Shown piece after piece: positions 1 to 7,371 of a DNA stretch of 12,096 bases. The position numbers were made by a program, and so were the translations under genes. The stretch's first letter is position 1. Every line of letters begins with the position of its first letter. Origin of the DNA: Gammaproteobacteria bacterium UBA6968 (GTDB taxonomy: Bacteria > Pseudomonadota > Gammaproteobacteria > Pseudomonadales > Azotimanducaceae); assembly GCA_002450255.1 (NCBI GenBank), contig DJYW01000124.1, forward strand, positions 1-12,096. The letters run 5' to 3'. The notes below the pieces were generated by a model that saw only the letters and a program-made list of their open reading frames with translations, searched no databases and had not been told where the DNA came from.

Positions 1-73
1 CAAAACTACAGTGGGGAATTCAGAGGTTTACTGACGGCCTTTTACTCACTTTTATTCAATTGGGGATCAAACA

Positions 74-1816
74 ATGGCACTTTCCTTTTCACCGGTTAGA
101 GCGCTGCTCGTTCTGGGTTTGTCGTTCGCGCTAGCTGCTTGTGACAGCGGCGACATCAATATCAATCCCGCTACCACTGACAATACGGTTGATAACTCAG
201 TATCTAATAGCAATAACACTACGCAGGCGGCTACACCCACCGTCAACCCATGTGCAAGCTATGAGAACTCTGGCGGCACTAAGCTGCAGGGTGACTTTGA
301 CGGCACCCATTGCACCTACAACGAAATCTTCTCTGATGGCGGTGCGAACCCAATTCTGGTCGACTTGGTCCTGACCAAGCTCGATAACAGCGGCGTCCAC
401 GTGTTTAAGGGCAGCCTCTTCATGGGTAAGAATTACTCAACTGATGCTGGCCTGAGTGGCGCTGGAATCACTAAAGGCGGAGATGGGCCTACCTTGTCAA
501 TCGAAGCGGGTGCGACCATTGCATTTACCTCCGCTTCAGATTTCATCGCGATTAACCGTGGCTCGAAGATGAACGCAATTGGTACCGCTGCTGAACCGAT
601 CACATTCACGTCTCTGAGCGACATTAACGGTACCGTTGCAGCAACAGATGTACAGGAATGGGGCGGAATCGTTATCAATGGTTTTGGGGTCACGAATAAG
701 TGTTCGTATACGGGTTCACGCGGCGCGACCACTCTTACCGGAGAATGCCATGTGGTATCCGAAGGTTCTGAAGGAGAAAACACGACGCATTACGGTGGCA
801 ATAACGACGAGGACTCATCTGGCCGGTTAGAGTACATCATCACCAAACATACCGGTTATGAAGTAGCGACCGACAACGAATTGAACGCTATTACGTTTGC
901 TGGCGTTGGCAGTAACACCATCGTTAAAAATGCTCAGGTCTATTCTTCCTACGATGATGGGTACGAGTTCTTCGGCGGTTCGGTCAATGTTGAAAATTAT
1001 ATTGCGATGTACGTCCGCGATGATTCCATCGACATCGACGAGGGTTATAACGGAACGATTACGAACGCCCTCGTAATTCAGTCTCAGTACGACGGCAACC
1101 GCTGCATCGAGGCCGACGGTATCGGTTCTTTCACTAGCAAAACCCAGGCGTTTATTGACGATGTTGTCACGCGCAAGCTCAACAGTCGTCCTACGATAAC
1201 GAATCTAACCTGCATTGTTTCTCCAAACGGTACTAAAGATGCGGCCGATGCGGACAACCCAAACAAGCAAGGTACACACGATCCAGGTGCCGGGTGGAGA
1301 TTGCGCGAAGGGTTGTATCCGAAAATTTCAAATTCTTTGTTAATCGCTTCTTTTGGTCCGCAAATCGATAGCAATAACTGGTGTATACGTGCGGATACCT
1401 CGCAAACCGCGAAGAGCGGCGACAAGTTAGTCGACCCGGTTGGCGGCGCGATCGAGGCAGGCTCTGAGGCATTCATCAAGAACACGGTTGTCGCTTGCGA
1501 AACCAAAAGCTCCAAGAACATGGCAGGCGATTCGAGCTGGAAGTATCTCGCAACTGAAGCGGGTGGTAGTAACGTTTTCGCTACCATCAGTGGTGCAGTG
1601 GACGCGACTGCCGATCTCAACACCGACTTGATCCTGGTTGAGGGCACTACCCCTGTCTTCAGTCTAGCGTTTAAAGACATGGTGGTAGACGGCACTGCTT
1701 TAGGTGCGCGCGATGGCGTCACTTATGTCGGTGGCCTAGAGTCAGGTGGTACTAACTGGACTAGCGGTTGGGCAGTCGGCCTCGATGCGAAGCTTTGGTT
1801 CGACGCGACCGAGTAA
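74..1816 (+). CDS. Secreted beta-helix-like lipoprotein paired with TonB-dependent receptor
   Basis: The 580-residue product has a lipoprotein signal peptide: basic/hydrophobic start, then lipobox L-A-A-C with the lipidated cysteine at residue 23, followed by Asp24. A low-complexity Asn/Thr/Asp-rich linker (about 26-58) leads into a long domain with short repeated beta-strand units typical of a right-handed parallel beta-helix. Motifs include WGGIVINGFG (196-205), NELNAITFAGVGS (268-280), DDGYEFFGG (294-302), DDSIDIDEGYNG (316-327) and RCIEADG (343-349). From memory, this motif order recurs in an uncharacterised family of secreted proteins in marine bacteria, often near TonB receptors. Besides C23 there are eight cysteines (60, 80, 210, 225, 344, 380, 437, 475), an even number that would suit periplasmic or surface disulfides. 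Acidic clusters could bind Ca2+. The start is set by the signal peptide; the ribosome site (GGGG near 62-65) is weak. The TBDT gene follows 130 bp downstream in the same direction. Function is inferred as substrate binding or capture; the substrate is unknown. Confidence 0.85.
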   Translation: MALSFSPVRALLVLGLSFALAACDSGDININPATTDNTVDNSVSNSNNTTQAATPTVNPCASYENSGGTKLQGDFDGTHCTYNEIFSDGGANPILVDLVLTKLDNSGVHVFKGSLFMGKNYSTDAGLSGAGITKGGDGPTLSIEAGATIAFTSASDFIAINRGSKMNAIGTAAEPITFTSLSDINGTVAATDVQEWGGIVINGFGVTNKCSYTGSRGATTLTGECHVVSEGSEGENTTHYGGNNDEDSSGRLEYIITKHTGYEVATDNELNAITFAGVGSNTIVKNAQVYSSYDDGYEFFGGSVNVENYIAMYVRDDSIDIDEGYNGTITNALVIQSQYDGNRCIEADGIGSFTSKTQAFIDDVVTRKLNSRPTITNLTCIVSPNGTKDAADADNPNKQGTHDPGAGWRLREGLYPKISNSLLIASFGPQIDSNNWCIRADTSQTAKSGDKLVDPVGGAIEAGSEAFIKNTVVACETKSSKNMAGDSSWKYLATEAGGSNVFATISGAVDATADLNTDLILVEGTTPVFSLAFKDMVVDGTALGARDGVTYVGGLESGGTNWTSGWAVGLDAKLWFDATE

Positions 1817-1856
1817 GGAACAATGTCAGGAGGATCAATTCTCCCTGATCCCTATA

Positions 1857-1887
1857 GAAGCCAGTATCGATCGTTGATGCTGGCTTC
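1857..1887 (+). repeat. Hairpin between lipoprotein and TBDT genes
   Basis: Inverted repeat with 11-bp arms (1857-1867 and 1877-1887, one G-U pair) and a 9-nt loop. A smaller imperfect hairpin (TCAGGAG against CTCCCTGA, one bulge) lies just upstream at about 1826-1848. No T-tract follows, so it is not a standard intrinsic terminator. It could stabilise the 3' end of the lipoprotein message or reduce read-through into the receptor gene. Confidence 0.5.
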
Positions 1888-1946
1888 AATCATCCGATCT
1901 CCGGTTACTAAGCAATAGTCGGCCGGACACATATAGGAAAGTTCCA

Positions 1947-4637
1947 ATGAAAACGACAAAAATTTGGATTAGCTGTGCGCTATTGAGCACGGCCCTACCG
2001 AGTTTCGCGCAGGAGGCCGCTGATGCGAACAGCGAGTCCGAGCAGAGCGAAGCGCCAATCGAAGAGGTTGTTGTAGTTGGTAGGTTCTATAGCGCCGCTC
2101 AGCAACTCATGAATGAGCGCATGGACGACGAGGCCGTGGTTGATGTGTTAGATGCCGAGTCCATCAGCCGCTTAGGCGATTCGACTGTTGCTGCCGCATT
2201 GCGACGCGTAACCGGTGTTTCTTTAGTCAACGATAAATTTGTATACGTGCGAGGCTTGGGTGAACGCTATTCAACCACCACGCTAAATGGGGCATACATC
2301 CCATCTCCGGATTTAACTCGCAACGTCATTCCACTAGATATTTTTCCGTCCAGCATTGCTTCGGCCTTGAAAGTGCAAAAAACGTTTTCAGCCGATATTC
2401 CCGCCAACTTTGCTGGGGGTTTGGTTGAAGTGCGCACGATGCCGTTTCCCGACCAAGCTTTTAATTTTTCGATAGAAGCTGGTTCGGGTATGAACTCTGA
2501 GGGCGATAATCTGCTGACCTATGCTGGCGGTGGTGATGATGATTGGGGTACTGATGACGGCACGCGAGCGATGAACTCTGCGCTGTTAACCGCGTTTGAT
2601 AAATACCGCGGCAATATTTCGCCTGCCAATATCCAGGCTGGGTTGATTGCGCAGGGCAATCAGGATGCCACGCTGGCTGATGCCGAAGCGGCTAACCGAG
2701 ATCTTGCGTTGTTACTTAACCGAAACGTTGGCTACAGCCAGGCGGACGACGAGCCGGACTTTAACTATCGGGGCTCAATCGGTGGCTCTTATCAGCTATC
2801 CGACAACTTCGAAATCGGTTTTCAAGGCGCAGGATCCTATGATGCGAACTGGCGCGGCACTGAACGCAAGACTCGTTCAGCTGGTAGCCCAGATCTAATT
2901 TATGGTACCGAGCAAGTATCGGTTCGATCAGTAGATCTAAACTCGATCTTTACCCTTGGCTTGCGTGCTTATGAGGACCATGAAGTCAGCGTCAATTATT
3001 TGTTTATCCGCAATACTGACGATGAAGTCGGTCTCAAGGACTACTTTACCGATAATACGCTTGCTGGTGACGGCTCGGGACGACGCGATTACCGGGTAAA
3101 ATTTGAGCAGCGTGAACTGGAAACCGTTCAGTTTAAAGGTGAGCATTTGTTCGGCTTTAATAAAGATGAATACGTCCCGCTGATTGGCGGGTTGATTCCG
3201 GAAAACACCAGCGTGAAATGGTTTTACTCCGACTCGACAGCGGACACTTCCATTCCAAACCAACTGTTAATTCAGTCAAACACAACGGTAGATAGCGCTA
3301 ACACTGTGACTGGCTCCGTAGTCAGAAACGACGCCAGTGCTGCGGACTTTAGATTCACCGATCTAGAGGACACCGTTTTGAGCTACGGCTATACCGCTGA
3401 GTTGCCATTTGAAGGCGATGACGCAACCATCAGTATCCTGTTTGGCTGGCAGCACGATCGAAAAGCGCGAGCGTACGAACAACGCGAGCTTGGCCTAGGC
3501 AGTACGGAAGCATCTACTTCCGCGTTGATTGGCAGCTATTCGGAGGTGTTTTCGAATGCGAATGTTTCGGATGCGGCGAACGGATTCAAGCTGTTAACGC
3601 AAGAGAGCGCGACCGCCAGCTATTTAGCGGCAACCATGACGGATGCTTATTTCATTGCTGCCGACATCACAATGCTGGAAAACTATCGCTTAACGCTTGG
3701 TGCTCGGCAGGAAGACTACCGGCAGGTTGCGCTAGCGTGGAATGTGTACGGTTATTCAGTGAATAATCCTACGGTAACCACTGATCGTGATGCGCTTAAG
3801 AACGCCGCTTTTGCCGATAGCGCTGTCTATCCTTCGATGATTTTCGGCTACGATGGCAGCTGGTTGGCGGAAACATTCCAACTACGTCTGGGCATGAGTC
3901 AGACAGCAATTCGCCCTGATGTTCGCGAGGTCAGCCCGGCAAGTTACTTCGATCCCATCACTGGTGATTTGGTAGTTGGTAATGCCGACGTTCGTCCTGC
4001 GGAGGTCGATAACGTAGACGCCCGCGCAGATTGGATATTTGCGAACGGTAACAGCTTCACCCTCGGTGCATTTACCAAAAACATCTCTAACTCCATCGAG
4101 TTCTTTGAAGTGCCTCGTTCAGATAATGCTCGTGCGGTGAGCGTTTTTAATGTCGACGGTACCGAGATTGTCGGATTGGAATTGGAGGGTGTGTATCGCT
4201 TAGAAACAATGAGCGAAGCGCTGCGGTCGTTCTTTATTCAGGGTAACGCGACACTACAAGACAGTGAGACGACGGTGAACAATGCCGCGATCTCGCCAAC
4301 CAACAATGTTCGTTCCTCTTCAGGCGCGAGCGACTATCTGGTCAACCTAATGCTCGGCTATGACTCCGACGACGGTAAGCACACGGGCACGTTGATTTTT
4401 AATATATTCGGCGAACGCCTTTATCGTGCTGGCCGTTTGGGTAGTCCCGACGAATACGAGAAGCCTTTTAATTCGTTAGATGCTACTTACACCTGGTATC
4501 CAACCGAGAATTTCACGGTTAAGTTAAAAGCTCAGAATTTGCTTAACGAAGCGGTGGAAATCGCGGCGAAGAACGTGGTGGTATTCGAAGAAAAGCCGGG
4601 TACCTCATTTGCGCTTAAAGTGAAGTACGATTACTAG
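1947..4637 (+). CDS. TonB-dependent outer-membrane receptor
   Basis: An 896-residue outer-membrane, energy-coupled importer. A Sec signal peptide (about 1-21, ending S-F-A before Gln22) is followed by an acidic linker and a TonB-box-like stretch IEEVVVVG (38-45). The plug domain (about 60-165) carries classic landmarks: RRVTGVS (86-92), YVRGLGERY (100-108), TLNG (112-115), PSPD (119-122), LDIFPSS (130-136) and NFAGGLVEVRT (154-164). The rest is a 22-strand-type barrel rich in alternating strands and Asp/Asn turns. It ends in FALKVKYDY, with the terminal aromatic residue expected for BAM-dependent insertion. The ribosome site AGGAAAG (about 1935-1941) sits before the ATG. There is no N-terminal signalling (STN) domain and no sigma/anti-sigma pair nearby, so cell-surface signalling is not indicated. 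Substrate cannot be told from sequence; the co-oriented upstream lipoprotein is the likely partner. Size and plug motifs resemble receptors for larger organic substrates more than small siderophore receptors, but this is weak inference. Confidence 0.95.
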   Translation: MKTTKIWISCALLSTALPSFAQEAADANSESEQSEAPIEEVVVVGRFYSAAQQLMNERMDDEAVVDVLDAESISRLGDSTVAAALRRVTGVSLVNDKFVYVRGLGERYSTTTLNGAYIPSPDLTRNVIPLDIFPSSIASALKVQKTFSADIPANFAGGLVEVRTMPFPDQAFNFSIEAGSGMNSEGDNLLTYAGGGDDDWGTDDGTRAMNSALLTAFDKYRGNISPANIQAGLIAQGNQDATLADAEAANRDLALLLNRNVGYSQADDEPDFNYRGSIGGSYQLSDNFEIGFQGAGSYDANWRGTERKTRSAGSPDLIYGTEQVSVRSVDLNSIFTLGLRAYEDHEVSVNYLFIRNTDDEVGLKDYFTDNTLAGDGSGRRDYRVKFEQRELETVQFKGEHLFGFNKDEYVPLIGGLIPENTSVKWFYSDSTADTSIPNQLLIQSNTTVDSANTVTGSVVRNDASAADFRFTDLEDTVLSYGYTAELPFEGDDATISILFGWQHDRKARAYEQRELGLGSTEASTSALIGSYSEVFSNANVSDAANGFKLLTQESATASYLAATMTDAYFIAADITMLENYRLTLGARQEDYRQVALAWNVYGYSVNNPTVTTDRDALKNAAFADSAVYPSMIFGYDGSWLAETFQLRLGMSQTAIRPDVREVSPASYFDPITGDLVVGNADVRPAEVDNVDARADWIFANGNSFTLGAFTKNISNSIEFFEVPRSDNARAVSVFNVDGTEIVGLELEGVYRLETMSEALRSFFIQGNATLQDSETTVNNAAISPTNNVRSSSGASDYLVNLMLGYDSDDGKHTGTLIFNIFGERLYRAGRLGSPDEYEKPFNSLDATYTWYPTENFTVKLKAQNLLNEAVEIAAKNVVVFEEKPGTSFALKVKYDY

Positions 4638-4683
4638 ATAATCGTAGCCATGTCGCGTTCGCTTTACGGCTAGCGTTACATAT

Positions 4684-4713
4684 AAAAAGCCTCGCTAAGC
4701 GAGGCTTTTTTTT
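4684..4713. terminator. Bidirectional intrinsic terminator
   Basis: Perfect 12-bp inverted repeat (arms 4684-4695 and 4699-4710, loop TAA) with GC core GCCTCGC/GCGAGGC. It is flanked by an A-run on the left and an eight-T run on the right. It lies between the convergent TBDT and GPx genes, 46 bp after the TBDT stop and 24 bp from the GPx stop, so it can terminate transcription from both sides. Confidence 0.93.
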
Positions 4714-4737
4714 GCTGCAAGTTGCCTGATCAATGCG

Positions 4738-5220
4738 CTAGCTTAATAGCGACGCAATCAATGGACGCAGCTCCTCTGGCGCTGTTTGCGGCGCAAAGCG
4801 GGCTTGCACGCTGCCGTCTCCGTCGACGATAAATTTTGCGAAGTTCCAAGGGATGTCCTCGCTGCCATCTTCATCTTGTTTCGCTGATTTGAGCCACTGA
4901 TAGAGCTCACATGCCTTAGCGCCATTCACTTCGATTTTCTCGAATAACGTGAAGTTAACGTCGTATTTATTTTTTGCGAAGGCGAGGATTTCTGATTCGG
5001 TGCCCGGTTCCTGTGCACCAAACTGGTTACAGGGAAAGCCCAACACGCGAAAATTCTCATCACCAAATTCTTCTTGCAGAGTACGCAACCCGGCGTACTG
5101 TGGCGTTAGGCCTCAGGCGCTGGCGACGTTAACGACCAGACAGGTTTTTCCTGCATAGTCTGCAAAGTCAACTTTATTGCCTTCAATGTCGAGCATGTTG
5201 AGTTCATGGAATTGGCTCAT
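4738..5220 (-). CDS. gpx: Selenocysteine-containing glutathione peroxidase (in-frame TGA at 5113-5115)
   Basis: A 160-residue GPx-family peroxidase, of normal length for the family, reading ATG 5218-5220 to TAG 4738-4740 if TGA 5113-5115 is decoded as selenocysteine (residue 36). The TGA lies exactly where the family has its peroxidatic Cys/Sec: NVASA-U-GLTPQY (family pattern NVAS-x-C/U-G-x-T-x-Q-Y). The frame on both sides is the same and free of other stops. Other tetrad members are present: Gln66 in FPCNQFG (62-68), and Trp125 and Asn126 in WNFAKF (125-130). The resolving-cysteine segment of thioredoxin-dependent Cys-GPx is replaced by Cys-free FAKNKYDVNF (81-90); remaining cysteines are C27, C64 and C104. 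The start is supported by GAGGAAA at 5226-5232. Predicted role: cytosolic reduction of H2O2 or organic hydroperoxides using a thiol donor. A hairpin fitting a bacterial SECIS lies just after the TGA. Alternatives are a Cys-to-stop pseudogene or a sequencing error; the hairpin and otherwise intact protein argue against both. sel genes are not in the window. Confidence 0.9.
5077..5102 (-). promoter_or_regulatory. Candidate bacterial SECIS element
   Basis: In the mRNA, GUACGC (5098-5093) pairs perfectly with GCGUAC (5086-5081) around the six-base loop CGGGUU (5092-5087). A lower helix adds three pairs around one C-C mismatch, giving 5102-5077. The apical loop begins 20 nt after the UGA and has G as its second base. 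As I recall them, bacterial SECIS rules require an apical loop about 16-37 nt from the UGA and a G among its first two bases, and both are met. The element would be bound by SelB carrying Sec-tRNA. It also encodes residues 41-53 of the enzyme. Confidence 0.75.
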
Positions 5221-5225
5221 GCTGG

Positions 5226-5232
5226 TTTCCTC
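5226..5232 (-). promoter_or_regulatory. Ribosome binding site of the GPx gene
   Basis: GAGGAAA on the minus strand, 5 nt before the ATG at 5218-5220. It fixes the start at MSQFHEL rather than at upstream in-frame codons of the open frame that continues to 5496. Confidence 0.8.
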
Positions 5233-5735
5233 AGTAGTTATGATTGCAGTTCTTACCCTAATCCCACCAGCGTCGAAAAGCACTCGGATTTTGTTGCCTA
5301 TCCCCACTTTGTCTGTTTCAAAGTGCCGCCAAGAAGCAGCGCAATGGCGGCGCACTTTACTATGGCGCTTGATGTGCCAACTGTTTAATATTTGCGAACT
5401 GGGGAACACGCTATCGAAAAGACTGAGACTTGGCATTAGCCATTCAGCAAGCGGTACCGCAGCTTGCAATGGCAGCTGTGGATGGCTCGCTCGCATAGCG
5501 CGGCATAAGGCAGCGGGGATTAGGGGCGTTAGTCCATTCGACCTCGCGCTATGTGGACGCAGCTTGGTTCTTTTCTTTCGCTTTACATACCACCCGTGGG
5601 TAATCGGTGACGAGCACCCACGCTCAGACAGAGATCAGGGCAGCGCCTTGATCTCGAGCAGCCCAAGCGGGGGTGGAGTGTGAATCGCAGTACCTGAATT
5701 CGCAGTCATAGACTAGATAATATGAGGAAGAAACC
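5233..5735. other. Divergent intergenic region between GPx and thiolase genes
   Basis: About 500 bp with no convincing gene; open frames here lack ribosome sites and family-like sequence. It must hold the promoters of the leftward GPx and rightward thiolase genes, but I see no strong -35/-10 pair. Two inverted repeats stand out on the thiolase side: CGTGGGT (5595-5601) with ACCCACG (5616-5622), and a 10-bp hairpin at 5631-5655. The thiolase ribosome site GAGGAAG is at about 5723-5729. Confidence 0.6.
5631..5655. repeat. Hairpin upstream of thiolase gene
   Basis: Arms GAGATCAGGG (5631-5640) and CCTTGATCTC (5646-5655) form ten pairs, one of them G-U, around the loop CAGCG. No T-tract follows. 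It lies about 80 bp before the thiolase start and could be an operator or a leader structure; no known regulator site is recognised. Confidence 0.45.
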
Positions 5736-6920
5736 ATGCAAGACGTAGTAATTGTCGATAGCGTACGAACCGGCCTGTCCAAGGCGTTTCGTGGCAGCTT
5801 TAACCTAACTCGATCAGACGACCTGTTGGCCCACTGCATCGATTCATTGTTGGACCGCAACCCAAATGTTTCTGCAGATGAAGTTGAAGACGTTTATGTC
5901 GGTGCGGCCAGCCACTCTGGTGAGCAGGATGGAAACTTGGCGCGCTTGGCAGTCGTTTTGTCGAAGCTACCCATTACGGTAGCAGGCACCACGATTAACC
6001 GCTTCTGCTCTTCAGGTTTGCAATCAATCGCCATGGCGGCGAATCAGATCGCTTCCGGTCAGACTCAGGTGGCTATTGCTGGCGGTGTAGACTCAATCTC
6101 TATGCGTACCCGTCAGGAGCCAGGCAAGGCCAAGCAAAACCAACGTTTGCTGGATGAAAAGCCAGAAATTTTCATGGCAATGGGTAACACCGCAGAAGTG
6201 GTTGCACGTCGCTATCAGGTGACTCGGGAAATGCAAGACGAATATGCTTTGCAAAGCCAGATTCGTTACGCAGCAGCGGTAGACTCCGGCAAGATTGCTG
6301 AAGAAATCGTGCCGATGAAAGCAACCATGCTGAAGGTCAATAAAGAGACCGGCGAAGAAACGCATGAAGAAGTGATTGTCGATCAGGACGAATGTAACCG
6401 TCCTAACACGACTTTGGATGGCCTGGCTTCATTACCACCGGCATTTGAAGAAGATGGCTCTGTGACCGCTGGTAACTCTTCGCAGTTGTCTGACGGCGCT
6501 TCAATGACTCTATTAATGAGCGCAGATCGTGCTGCGCAGTTGGGTCTCCAGCCTATGGGTATTTATCGTGGCTTTACGGTAGCGGGCTGTGAGCCAGACG
6601 AAATGGGCATCGGTCCCGTTTTCGCTATTCCACGTTTGCTCGAAAATGCTGGTCTTAAGCAAGACGATATCGATTTGTGGGAATTGAACGAAGCGTTTGC
6701 CTCACAGTGTCTTTACTCGCGTGATGCCTTGGGTATTGACAACGAGAAGTACAACGTCCTCGGCGGCAGTATTTCTATCGGACATCCATTTGGCATGACC
6801 GGATCACGTCAAACTGGTTCGATTTTACGTGAGTTAAAGCGTCGTAATCAGCGCTATGGTGTTGTCACCATGTGTATCGGTGGTGGCCAAGGTGCTGCAG
6901 GTTTGTTTGAACTGGCCTAA
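5736..6920 (+). CDS. Thiolase (acetyl-CoA acyltransferase/acetyltransferase)
   Basis: A 394-residue thiolase, full length for the family (about 390-400). It catalyses either thiolytic cleavage of 3-ketoacyl-CoA (beta-oxidation) or the reverse Claisen condensation of acetyl-CoA, in the cytosol. The N-terminal half carries the acyl-accepting cysteine, Cys91, in [10 protein letters not shown]. The C-terminal half has NEAF (318-321), His350 in [10 protein letters not shown], and the second catalytic cysteine Cys380 in [10 protein letters not shown]. All three catalytic residues are present. The start follows a good GAGGAAG ribosome site. The gene stands alone: no adjacent fadB-like multifunctional partner, 3-ketoacyl-CoA reductase or acyl-CoA dehydrogenase, and a hairpin terminator follows 27 bp after the stop. 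Whether it serves degradation (FadA-like) or biosynthesis (PhaA/AtoB-like) cannot be settled from motifs; the enoyl-CoA hydratase 4 kb downstream suggests fatty acid or related acyl-CoA catabolism somewhere in the locus. Confidence 0.95.
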   Translation: MQDVVIVDSVRTGLSKAFRGSFNLTRSDDLLAHCIDSLLDRNPNVSADEVEDVYVGAASHSGEQDGNLARLAVVLSKLPITVAGTTINRFCSSGLQSIAMAANQIASGQTQVAIAGGVDSISMRTRQEPGKAKQNQRLLDEKPEIFMAMGNTAEVVARRYQVTREMQDEYALQSQIRYAAAVDSGKIAEEIVPMKATMLKVNKETGEETHEEVIVDQDECNRPNTTLDGLASLPPAFEEDGSVTAGNSSQLSDGASMTLLMSADRAAQLGLQPMGIYRGFTVAGCEPDEMGIGPVFAIPRLLENAGLKQDDIDLWELNEAFASQCLYSRDALGIDNEKYNVLGGSISIGHPFGMTGSRQTGSILRELKRRNQRYGVVTMCIGGGQGAAGLFELA

Positions 6921-6947
6921 GCTCTGAGCGACCTTGCGATCAATTGA

Positions 6948-6986
6948 CGCAGCGTGCCGTGGTGATGGCCACGGTACGCTGTGTTT
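6948..6986 (+). terminator. Probable intrinsic terminator of the thiolase gene
   Basis: A 15-bp inverted repeat (arms 6948-6962 and 6969-6983, two wobble pairs, 6-nt loop) starts 27 bp after the thiolase stop. Only a short T-run (TTTCT) follows, so the hairpin is strong but the tail is weak. Confidence 0.65.
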
Positions 6987-7371
6987 CTCCGCTGACATTG
7001 TTCATCACCTCTATTTGCCTGCTTCGCTTACTTTCTTCGTCGTTTCTATCTTCTATGGATCCGCTTATTCCCAGCCTAATTTTATGTCCGCGCCGTCGAC
7101 ATTGTTGAGCCAGAAAAGCTAATCATGCCGCTCACAATCGCGCTGAAGAGGCGGTTTAACGGGACTTTCTAACGGGGCGACGCATGTGGCGTTAATCGAT
7201 TAATTGGTTCAGGATACACACTGAAACGCAGCGGAAATGCTCGCGTAACAGGAGGTTTGCACACTATTCGTCGTAACCTACTCGGCAAGCATAGCGGTAG
7301 TGCGAACACCGACAATCCAAAGGCATATCGAGACACATCAAGACACGTGTGACTCAACAACTGAAAACAGC
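6987..7371. other. Intergenic region and leader of the two-component operon
   Basis: About 385 bp without a convincing gene. It should contain the promoter of the exported-protein/regulator/kinase operon, but no clear -35/-10 pair is seen. Three things are visible: two TAACGGG copies at 7157-7163 and 7170-7176 (13-bp period), a perfect 12-bp palindrome TTAATCGATTAA at 7192-7203, and a strong Shine-Dalgarno-like AGGAGGT at 7250-7256 with no standard start codon at proper spacing. Confidence 0.5.
7192..7203. promoter_or_regulatory. Palindrome, candidate operator
   Basis: Perfect 12-bp palindrome TTAATCGATTAA upstream of the two-component operon, a plausible dimeric regulator site. A chance AT-rich palindrome is also possible; no regulator is recognised. 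Confidence 0.25.

Noticed and set aside
1084..1722. 212-codon minus-strand frame inside the lipoprotein gene
   Set aside because: Shadow of a clearly coding plus-strand gene, with composition expected from reverse reading.
5113..5496. Long minus-strand frame extending upstream of the GPx start (127 codons, ending at the TGA)
   Set aside because: Only its last 35 codons look like GPx; the upstream part has no family resemblance, and a good ribosome site marks the internal ATG at 5220.
5177..5683. 168-codon plus-strand frame over the GPx N-terminus and intergenic region
   Set aside because: It overlaps the well-supported GPx antisense, has no ribosome site, and its sequence resembles no protein family.
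6934..7122. 62-codon frame after the thiolase gene
   Set aside because: It starts at TTG without a ribosome site and contains the thiolase terminator hairpin in its first codons.
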